A DNA stretch of 13,997 bases, taken from positions 1-13,997 of the forward strand of contig CABQJV010000041.1 of the NCBI GenBank assembly GCA_902464565.1, written 5' to 3'. Source of the stretch: an uncultured Collinsella sp. GTDB lineage: Bacteria; Actinomycetota; Coriobacteriia; Coriobacteriales; Coriobacteriaceae. Under the pieces are notes generated by a model. That model searched no databases. It was not told the DNA's origin and worked only from the letters and a program-made list of their open reading frames with translations. Positions 1 to 5,834 of this stretch are shown here, in pieces (within the stretch, counting starts at the first letter, position 1; each line of letters opens with the position of its first letter). The position numbers were made by a program, and so were the translations under genes.

Positions 1-67
1 CTTGCGTTTGGCGGTCAGCCGTCGGCGCGCTTACACCAACATTTCCGACGCGATCAGCACACTCGGA
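1..67. other. Window edge, no supported gene
   Basis: This short stretch precedes the first copy of the long repeat. Open frames run through it on both strands, but none gives a recognisable protein tail and all continue into the repeat. It could be the end of an upstream intergenic spacer or the last few codons of a gene cut by the window edge; the sequence does not decide. Confidence 0.4.
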
Positions 68-286
68 TTTTTACCAACAAAACCGCAGGTCGCGGATGCC
101 CAAAACCGGGGTCTGGTCGACAGGTCTCGGTTTTTCACCGCACTTCCGGAAGCGCCCGACGGAAGTGTGCGGCAAATTCCGGAACCAACGAGCGCACTGT
201 CCTTTTCATGTAAAGAAACCGCAGGTAGAAGCGTTATCACTATCTAGTGCGGTCGGCATATCTGGAATTTGCCGCATACTTCAGGT
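68..286 (+). repeat. Long direct repeat, copy A (left flank of ATPase cassette)
   Basis: This 219-nt segment aligns without a single gap to 2410-2628, with 182 of 219 positions identical by hand count (about 83%). It contains a local hairpin with CCGCACTTCCG at 138-148 and CGGAAGTGTGCGG at 160-172. It also has a longer-range inverted pair: GAAGTGTGCGGCAAATTCC at 162-180 against 264-282, with 18 of 19 matches and the remaining pair a G-U wobble. AAACCGCAGGT occurs twice inside it, at about 80-90 and 216-226, as if the element were an old tandem duplication. Small frames are open through it in both copies. Read in the shared frame, the 37 differences fall 10, 12 and 15 on codon positions 1, 2 and 3, which does not look like protein selection. 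It is probably a non-coding dispersed repeat or a structured RNA element. Confidence 0.85.
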
Positions 287-420
287 TTGAGCGGCTCTCG
301 CAGTAGGTTTTCATGGTTCGGATGGGCTTTGGTTACATGACTTTTCCCGTAGTTACGTAATTGATGCAGGTCTCCTATCTCTTGCCGTAATATAATTACG
401 GCAAGAGATAGGAGACTCTC
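287..420 (+). promoter_or_regulatory. Upstream region of the ATPase gene
   Basis: This 134-nt spacer joins repeat copy A to the ATPase start and presumably carries the promoter of the two-gene cassette. A small palindrome, TTACGTAA, lies at 353-360. The only perfect sigma-70-type -10 hexamer, TATAAT, is at 391-396 inside the large inverted repeat described separately. No good -35 hexamer sits 16-18 nt before it: TTGATG at 361-366 is 24 nt away, which is too far. Transcription may therefore need an activator or come from further upstream. Confidence 0.4.
370..416 (+). promoter_or_regulatory. Perfect 22-bp inverted repeat over -10 and RBS
   Basis: Arms 370-391 and 395-416 are exact reverse complements around the 3-nt centre ATA (392-394), ending four nucleotides before the ATG at 421. 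The right arm contains the Shine-Dalgarno GGAG (411-414, six nt before the ATG). TATAAT (391-396) spans the axis. Two readings are possible. As DNA it is a large operator dyad covering the -10 element, suited to autoregulation. As RNA read from an upstream start it is a very stable hairpin hiding the ribosome binding site. If transcription starts just after TATAAT the transcript would carry only the right arm and the site would be free. No other copy of this sequence is in the window. Confidence 0.85.
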
Positions 421-1521
421 ATGCTTAAGCGTTTTACTGTTGATGGCTATAGGAATTTTCCGACTCCGATTACATTAAATTTTGCAGCTTCTCGTGATTA
501 CCAGTTTGCAGAAAATAACGTTAAAAACGGAACCGTGAAAACCGCACTTTTGATCGGCAGAAATGCGTCTGGTAAATCGAATTTCGGTTCAGCTTTATTC
601 GACATTACGCTCGGGTTTCCAAAGGCATTCGATAATTCTGACCAGGATGATCGTCTGTTTTTGAATGCTGATTGCGGGCGAGGTACGGCACAGTTCACCT
701 ATGTCTTTGAATTTGACGGTCGCGAAATCAATTACTGCTATGAGAAGACTTCTCCGACTACTTGGCTTCACGAGACCCTATCGATTGATGGGGAACGAAT
801 TTTCGATTTCAATAATGCACGCGGCGTTTTCGAAGAGAACCACCTTGAACGAATCGGTGCAGCTGGCTTTAATTTTGAATTCTTCGATGCTTCGTTGAGC
901 CTTCTTTCTTATATAACGAGCAGTCTTCCAACTAATGTTTTAGGTGCCTTGGCTGAATTACGCCGGTTTGTCTCGCGCATGAGGCTGATTCGCACGGACA
1001 ACTTTCGATTAAAAGGGGTTGAAACAAAAAGGGTAGTCAACAAAATCATACGCGAGAACAAAGTTGCGGAATTTGAATCATTTATTCGCAATTTTGGAGT
1101 CGATGAGTCCCTGATCGTTATTAAAGAGTCCGACGGCTCGCCTGTTCTATATTTCAATCATCCCATGCGATGCATCCCGTTTGTCGAGGCGTGTTCTAGC
1201 GGTACAAGAACTCTGGTTAAGGTGTTCTCTGAGCTTGAGCTAAACGAGTCTGCCAGCTTTTTGTTTATAGACGAGTTTGACGCTTTTTGCCACTTTGAGA
1301 TGGCTGAGAGCCTTTTGAAGCTCTTTGCTTCCAAGACATCTTGTCAGATATTGTGCTCCACCCACAACACTTCGCTTGTTAAGAATGGCGTAATGAGGCC
1401 CGACTGCGTTTATCAAATTTCTGCAAAAGAGGGTATTCGAACCTTGGCCGATTCCACCGATCGTGAGTTGAGGCTCGGCAACAATATTGAGAAGCTCCTC
1501 CGAGCTGGAGAGTTTGAGTAG
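421..1521 (+). CDS. AAA/ABC-type ATPase, probable defence-module subunit
   Basis: This 366-aa protein is an ATPase of the AAA_15/AAA_21 group, related to SMC, RecF and OLD-type ATPases. It begins with the typical strand LKRFTVDGYRNF. Walker A is GRNASGKSN at residues 46-54. A signature-like SGT lies near residues 260-262, Walker B is FIDEFD at 282-287, and the switch histidine is in STHN at 313-316. The centre lacks a long SMC coiled coil, as in the small defence-type ATPases. ATG 421 is supported by GGAG six nt upstream, inside the inverted repeat. The next gene starts 2 nt after its stop, so the two proteins are probably made together and act as a complex in which ATP hydrolysis gates the partner. 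Base composition is clearly more A+T-rich than the downstream operon, which suggests horizontal acquisition. The ATPase call is firm; the antiphage role is inferred from the gene pair. Confidence 0.9.
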   Translation: MLKRFTVDGYRNFPTPITLNFAASRDYQFAENNVKNGTVKTALLIGRNASGKSNFGSALFDITLGFPKAFDNSDQDDRLFLNADCGRGTAQFTYVFEFDGREINYCYEKTSPTTWLHETLSIDGERIFDFNNARGVFEENHLERIGAAGFNFEFFDASLSLLSYITSSLPTNVLGALAELRRFVSRMRLIRTDNFRLKGVETKRVVNKIIRENKVAEFESFIRNFGVDESLIVIKESDGSPVLYFNHPMRCIPFVEACSSGTRTLVKVFSELELNESASFLFIDEFDAFCHFEMAESLLKLFASKTSCQILCSTHNTSLVKNGVMRPDCVYQISAKEGIRTLADSTDRELRLGNNIEKLLRAGEFE

Positions 1522-1523
1522 CC

Positions 1524-2342
1524 ATGAACGGTGCGTCTGAAAAGAACGTCCTGCTCATTGTTGAAGGCGCTAAGCGCGAGCCTCAGCTGATGGGGTGTTT
1601 ATTTGAATCTTTTAGCCTCGCGGATGATCATCAAATTGTTCCTGTCGAGATCAATGTTCATGACTTTCTTGATAAGCTCTTTCAAGAATACGGTTGCGAT
1701 TTCGAGTCAATTGATCTTAAGCCCTTTGTCGCTGAGCTTCTTTCGGATAAAGATGATGCGGCTCAGCTTCTCGAATCCAGTTTTACAGACACCTTGCTCA
1801 TATTTGACTTAGATCCTCAGGACAATCGGCTCGATTTTAAGCGGCTTGAGCTAATGCAAGACTATTACTGCGATAGCACTGATATGGGTCAGCTATATCT
1901 GAGCTATCCATCGGTTGAAGCATATCGTGATTTTGATCCCTTGAAGTGTCTCTCTCTGGATGACGCCCTTGTTCCTTCAGATGTGATTTTTGGCCAGCGG
2001 TCTTACAAGGACTGGGTTGCCAGGAGGGGAGATTCGCTTGCGGATATTGGGCGTATTGATGGTTTTACATTTGCCTGCATTATTGCCGTCCATGCCCTGA
2101 GGTCGCTTTGGTTAACTAATGAGCAGATGATGCCAATTGCAAACGAGTCTCTGGCTGACTTAGCTGCGACCGTGGCGGGCATAAATCATTCTGAACTTCT
2201 GCTCAATGAGATTGAACGTCTGAACAATGATTCATTTTGCGCATGCTGCACCTGTCTATTCTTTATTGCGAATTGGCCTAAGCGACTTAACGACGTTTTG
2301 AATAAGGCGATTAAGAGGGGTTTGGGTATTCGTTTGTTCTAA
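1524..2342 (+). CDS. RloB/TOPRIM-like partner protein of the ATPase
   Basis: This is a 272-aa soluble protein. Near the N-terminus the strand LLIVEGAKREP (residues 10-20) resembles the VEGxxTEP opening of RloB-family proteins, with acidic E14 as in TOPRIM folds. A second hydrophobic strand ends in FDLD (D95, D97), the TOPRIM-like DxD. YPSVEAYRDF with E132 resembles the conserved (N/S)PxFExW block of RloB. Known two-gene systems pair such proteins with an AAA ATPase (RloA/RloB, AbiL, and PARIS with its DUF4435 TOPRIM effector). The likely role is a nuclease-like effector held or released by the ATPase, but catalysis is not shown by the sequence. ATG 1524 follows the upstream stop by 2 nt. Its own Shine-Dalgarno is weak (GGAG at 1507-1510), so translational coupling is likely. 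The C-terminal third is not recognised. Family assignment rests on short motifs and is moderate. Confidence 0.7.
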   Translation: MNGASEKNVLLIVEGAKREPQLMGCLFESFSLADDHQIVPVEINVHDFLDKLFQEYGCDFESIDLKPFVAELLSDKDDAAQLLESSFTDTLLIFDLDPQDNRLDFKRLELMQDYYCDSTDMGQLYLSYPSVEAYRDFDPLKCLSLDDALVPSDVIFGQRSYKDWVARRGDSLADIGRIDGFTFACIIAVHALRSLWLTNEQMMPIANESLADLAATVAGINHSELLLNEIERLNNDSFCACCTCLFFIANWPKRLNDVLNKAIKRGLGIRLF

Positions 2343-2409
2343 AGAGCTCCCTTCGCCCTTTATTTTCGGAAGTGAGGGGAAAAGTCGGAAATCTCCGAGC
2401 ACAACCGGT
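2343..2409 (+). other. Spacer after the cassette
   Basis: This is the short stretch between the RloB-like stop and repeat copy B. TCCCTT near 2347 and AGGGGA near 2377 could pair weakly, but no stable hairpin followed by a T-run is present. I see no clear intrinsic terminator for the cassette here. Confidence 0.4.
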
Positions 2410-2628
2410 TTTTTACCAACAAAACCGCAGGTCGCGGAAGGCCAAAACAGGGGTCTGGTCGACAGTTCTCGCTTTTTCACCGCACTTCCGAAATTGCCCG
2501 CCGGAAGTATGCGGTAAATTTTTGACCCCTCGAGCACACCGCCCTTTTCATGAAAAGAATCCGCAGGTAGAAACGCTGTCGCTACTCAGTGTGATCGACA
2601 TGTCAACAATTTGCCGCATACTTCAGGA
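2410..2628 (+). repeat. Long direct repeat, copy B (right flank of ATPase cassette)
   Basis: This is the second copy of the 219-nt element, in the same orientation as 68-286 at a constant offset of 2342 nt. The local hairpin is preserved: CCGCACTTCCG at 2480-2490 with CGGAAGTATGCGG at 2502-2514. The long-range pair, 2504-2522 with 2606-2624, is kept at 17 of 19 positions, one of the two differences being a G-U wobble. The difference at 167/2509 (G in A, A in B) pairs with T in both copies, so pairing survives the change. The block TTTGCCGCATACTTCAGG near its right end is identical in both copies. It separates the accessory cassette from the Pel-like operon. Confidence 0.85.
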
Positions 2629-2775
2629 TTGGGCGCTCATTTTGCACTCTCGAAGCCCCCACATCCTCTAAAAAAGTTCTTAAAACAGCCTTAAAGATTT
2701 TGGGCATATGCGCAGGCAGCGTACAATACGCATGTTTGACTATGGCAAAAGTAGAGTTTCGGGGAGGGGTGCACC
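2629..2775 (+). promoter_or_regulatory. Candidate promoter and leader of the Pel-like operon
   Basis: This is the only sizeable gap before the eight-gene operon, so its promoter should lie here. The best -10 candidate is TACAAT at 2722-2727, with a poor -35 candidate TTGGGC at 2700-2705 (16-nt spacing). A small dyad, GCGTA-CAA-TACGC (2719-2731), overlaps the -10 and could be a regulator site or chance. A strong Shine-Dalgarno, GGGGAGG, lies at 2761-2767, eight nt before the ATG at 2776. I see no riboswitch or terminator-like structure. The promoter assignment is tentative. Confidence 0.4.
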
Positions 2776-4935
2776 ATGGAGGTGCTGGTTGTTGGTAACA
2801 CCGCATATGTTGACGATGACTTTTGCGCCAAGGCGTTCCCCGGGGACCACGTTAAGGTCGTAGCCGCGCAGGACGCGCGCCGCGACGAGTCGTCACCCCA
2901 TGCCTCGTGGAAAGAGCTGCTGCAGCACCTGGACCAGGCCTACGAGTTCGAGCGCGTGGTCTACCTTTCTACCTACCTCACCCCGCATACCGAGACCTTT
3001 GGCGACATCGAGCTGCTGCGCTCGGTGTTTCGTGCTTGCATGGGACGCCGCGTGCAGCTGCTGTATATAGCCGGGCCCGCGGGTGCAGAGGGCGCTGGCC
3101 ATGACGACGATGTCACGGCCGCCGGTGGCACCCAGACGGGCAAGGGCATTATCGCCCGCGCTGCCAACGACCTGTGCCGTCACTATGCCACGCGCGAGGG
3201 CATCCAAGCCAAAGTCCTGCGCGTGCCGTTCCTGTATACCGCATCGCCGGCATTAACCGACCCATTTTTGGTGCCGCTGTTCGAGGCGTGCTCGGGCGGG
3301 TCGGTCGCGCTTCAGGGTGCGGCAGATGCGCCGTTTCCCCTGCTGTGTTCCGAGGAGCTCGCGGTGCTCGTGCATCGTATCTTTGACAGTTGGGATGCCA
3401 GCTTTGAGATGCTCGACGTTGCAGACGCTTTTGGCCATACGGCAGGCGACCTAGGCGAGGCGCTTCAGGTGCTCTTTCCAGAACTTACGGTTGCCTATGG
3501 CGAGTCGGCTGGCTACGACCTGCCCGCGGACGATACCGTTCGCCTGCGCTACGGCTGGTTCCAGCGCTACGATCTGCTGCGCGACCTTTCGACCATCCAA
3601 GCTCGCTGGGCCAACGCGCGCACCAAAAAGACCAATCCGCTGCGCGCGGCCATCGACCGTATTCAAATGCGCACGCTGCCTGTCAAATGTCTGGAGACGG
3701 GCGTTGCCTGGGTCTTATTCGAGGCGCTGGAGCGCTTGTTCTCCCAATCGGCTCAGCTCAACGTGCTCGACTATCGCCTGCTTTACGTGGTGCTGATCGG
3801 CACGCTGTATGGCCTGGACTTCGGCTTGGTCGCGGCGCTTTTGGCTTCGATTGGCCTAGCGGCGAGCTACTTTACCCAGTACGGCTACACCTTCCAGGGC
3901 CTGTTCTACGAGCCATCCAACTGGCTGCCGTTTATCGCCTACTTTGTGGTGGGCGCCGTGTGTGGCTATGTGCAGCTGCGCAACAGCGAGGCCATTAAGG
4001 TAGAGCGCGACGAGAACGAGCTCGTGCGTAATCGCAATACGTTTCTCACACAGCTCTACCACGATGCCCTCGAGGACAAGCGCGCTTACAAGCGCCAGAT
4101 TGTGGGACGCCACGATAGCTTTGGCAAGATCTTCGCCGTGACGCAGGAGCTCGACGTGCTCAACCCGCGCGACATCTACCGCAAGTGCTGCGAGCTGCTG
4201 GGTGAGATTTTGGATAACGACACGGTAACGATCTATCACGTTTCGGGTGAGTCGTTTACTCGTTTGGTCGCCGCGAGTCCGGCAATTTCTGGCGATGCGC
4301 TGCGTTCGTTGGCGCTCGACGATCTTAGGGCCATGATGGACGGCGAGGACCGCTCGGGCTTGTGGGTGAACCGTAAGCTGGTGCCGGGGCTTCCCATGTT
4401 TGCTTACGTGATGGAGCGCGACGGGGCGCCCGCGGTCTTTATCTTTGTGCGCCGCGCGGCCGAGGGCCAGATGACGCTCTATTACCAAAACCTCTTCCGT
4501 ATTCTGTGCGGCTTGGTAGAAAGCGCGCTGGGTCGTGCATTTGATTACGAGGCCGTGGCACAGGACAAGCGGTGCATTGCGGGCACGCGCGTGCTCAATC
4601 AAGATGCCTTTGCCCAAGAGCTGCTGGCAGCTCAGACGCTTGCGGACAACAAGATGGGCAGCTATTTGCTCCTGCGCGTGGTGCCGGGGTTGGAGCCTGT
4701 TGGCGAGCTGGTCGGGGCAATTGGGTCGACGATTCGCGAGAGCGATGCCGCAGGTCTGGTCAATGGCGACATGCTCTACCTGCTCATGCGCCAGGCGAAC
4801 GATGGCGATCTGCCCGTGATTCAGGCGCGCCTGGCCGCCAAGCAGATTACCGTCGAGCACGTCGATGGCGAGGCCGCAGTGGCGCTGCTGCAACAGATTG
4901 CGTCCGCTCGCGAAGACGAGGAGGAGAGTGCTTGA
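2776..4935 (+). CDS. pelD: PelD-like c-di-GMP receptor with N-terminal SDR-like domain
   Basis: This 719-aa membrane protein is longer than Pseudomonas PelD (about 455 aa) because of an extra N-terminal domain. Residues 1 to about 280 read as a nucleotide-sugar epimerase/SDR-like Rossmann fold (VLVVGNTAYVDD, VVYLST, VLRVPFLY, DPFL). The glycine-rich loop is degenerate and the usual YxxxK is not seen (TQTGK instead), so it may bind without catalysing. Four membrane segments lie around 308-400, followed by a charged coiled linker (about 400-450), a GAF-like domain (about 465-590) and a GGDEF-like domain to the end. The GGDEF signature has become NGDML, so cyclase activity is unlikely. The I-site RESD (654-657) sits exactly five residues before it, as in c-di-GMP-binding GGDEF domains. 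By analogy with PelD it would bind c-di-GMP and activate the synthase. First gene of the operon, with a strong RBS. Confidence 0.85.
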   Translation: MEVLVVGNTAYVDDDFCAKAFPGDHVKVVAAQDARRDESSPHASWKELLQHLDQAYEFERVVYLSTYLTPHTETFGDIELLRSVFRACMGRRVQLLYIAGPAGAEGAGHDDDVTAAGGTQTGKGIIARAANDLCRHYATREGIQAKVLRVPFLYTASPALTDPFLVPLFEACSGGSVALQGAADAPFPLLCSEELAVLVHRIFDSWDASFEMLDVADAFGHTAGDLGEALQVLFPELTVAYGESAGYDLPADDTVRLRYGWFQRYDLLRDLSTIQARWANARTKKTNPLRAAIDRIQMRTLPVKCLETGVAWVLFEALERLFSQSAQLNVLDYRLLYVVLIGTLYGLDFGLVAALLASIGLAASYFTQYGYTFQGLFYEPSNWLPFIAYFVVGAVCGYVQLRNSEAIKVERDENELVRNRNTFLTQLYHDALEDKRAYKRQIVGRHDSFGKIFAVTQELDVLNPRDIYRKCCELLGEILDNDTVTIYHVSGESFTRLVAASPAISGDALRSLALDDLRAMMDGEDRSGLWVNRKLVPGLPMFAYVMERDGAPAVFIFVRRAAEGQMTLYYQNLFRILCGLVESALGRAFDYEAVAQDKRCIAGTRVLNQDAFAQELLAAQTLADNKMGSYLLLRVVPGLEPVGELVGAIGSTIRESDAAGLVNGDMLYLLMRQANDGDLPVIQARLAAKQITVEHVDGEAAVALLQQIASAREDEEESA

Positions 4936-5834
4936 TTTCGCTCGTAATCGCGGCGGTGTTGCTACTGATCCACATGCTGGTGTGTCTGGTGCTGTCGACG
5001 CTCGTAAAACTAGGCATGCTGCCGGTGCGTGGTCACATGTTGCCTGCGATGGTGCTGGTTCCGCTGTGGGGTCCGTTGCTCCTGGTGCTCTGCGCGCGTG
5101 GCGAGGCGTTTGGCGACGCGCTTGAGGACGGCACGTTGGAATCGCTACTCTTGAACGACGAAATTCGCCGCGGCATGCAGGTGCAGGTACGCGAGGGCGA
5201 TGCCGGCGTGGTGCCGCTCGAGGAAGCGCTGATTGTCAATGACCCTAGCGATCGCCGCCGTCTGATGCTCTCCATGCTCACCGACGACCCAGATGCCTAT
5301 CTGGCGCAGCTGCAAGCAGCCAAGCTCAACGACGACGTTGAGGTGGCGCATTATGCCGCGACGGCTGTGGCGCAGATCTCTAAGGAGTCCGACCTTAAAC
5401 TGCAGCAGCTGGAGCGTGCCTTTAAGACCGATCCCAGCGCTCAAAACCTTGATGCGTACTGTGACTATCTGGGCGAGTACCTTGCATCCGGACTGGCCGA
5501 GGGCCGCGTGGAACAGATTCAGCGCCAACAGTACGCGCGGCTGCTCGCCCGCCGTTGCGAACGCGAGGATGGGGCAGTGCTGCGCATCCGCTACGCCACG
5601 GCGCTGGCCGATGCCGGCGAGCTGGACGAGGCCGAGGCCGTGATCACGCAGCTTGTGGCCGATGCGCCTGACGAACAGGAAGCCTGGATGCTCTGCCTGC
5701 GCCTTGCTGTGATGCGCCGCGATGGCGAGGCTGTGCAGCAAGTGATTGACGCGATCGATAACCAACATGTGTATTTGAGTGCCGAGAACCGCGAAAAGCT
5801 GGCGTTTTGGCGCGATGGAGAGGAGGCCCGATGA
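4932..5834 (+). CDS. pelE: PelE-like membrane protein with helical repeats
   Basis: This 300-aa protein has two N-terminal membrane helices (about residues 2-24 and 35-56). A long soluble, helix-rich region follows that looks TPR-like, for example RYATALADAGELDEAEAVI around 223-241. That layout, and its place between PelD and the deacetylase, match PelE, a scaffold in the PelDEFG inner-membrane complex. The start chosen is TTG at 4932. It overlaps the PelD stop as TTGA, has GGAGG at 4920-4924 seven nt upstream, and immediately opens the first membrane helix. The frame stays open far upstream, but that part lies inside the PelD gene. TTG is unusual among the genes of this operon and may lower expression relative to PelD. 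Sequence similarity to PelE is weak in general, so the call depends mainly on architecture and context. Confidence 0.78.
   Translation: MISLVIAAVLLLIHMLVCLVLSTLVKLGMLPVRGHMLPAMVLVPLWGPLLLVLCARGEAFGDALEDGTLESLLLNDEIRRGMQVQVREGDAGVVPLEEALIVNDPSDRRRLMLSMLTDDPDAYLAQLQAAKLNDDVEVAHYAATAVAQISKESDLKLQQLERAFKTDPSAQNLDAYCDYLGEYLASGLAEGRVEQIQRQQYARLLARRCEREDGAVLRIRYATALADAGELDEAEAVITQLVADAPDEQEAWMLCLRLAVMRRDGEAVQQVIDAIDNQHVYLSAENREKLAFWRDGEEAR

Noticed and set aside
68..286. CRISPR array or tRNA in the repeat region
   Set aside because: There are no regularly spaced short repeats with unique spacers, and no cloverleaf-like arrangement was found.
96..290. Small frames in repeat copy A (96-290) and copy B (2372-2671) giving similar peptides around KTGVWST
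   Set aside because: The peptides match only because the DNA repeats match. The 37 differences are spread 10/12/15 over codon positions, and neither frame has a convincing RBS, so I treat the element as non-coding.
68..2628. Insertion sequence or composite transposon defined by the 219-nt repeats
   Set aside because: No transposase or integrase gene lies between the repeats, and no short target duplication could be found at their outer ends.
3856..4893. Long open frame on the minus strand inside the PelD-like gene
   Set aside because: It is an antisense shadow created by G/C-rich third codon positions. It has no RBS and no recognisable domain, and the + strand protein is well supported.
4572..4931. 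Upstream in-frame extension of the PelE-like gene
   Set aside because: Its translation is Arg/Ala/Cys-rich and overlaps the GGDEF-like domain of PelD. The TTG at 4932 opens directly into a membrane helix behind a good RBS.
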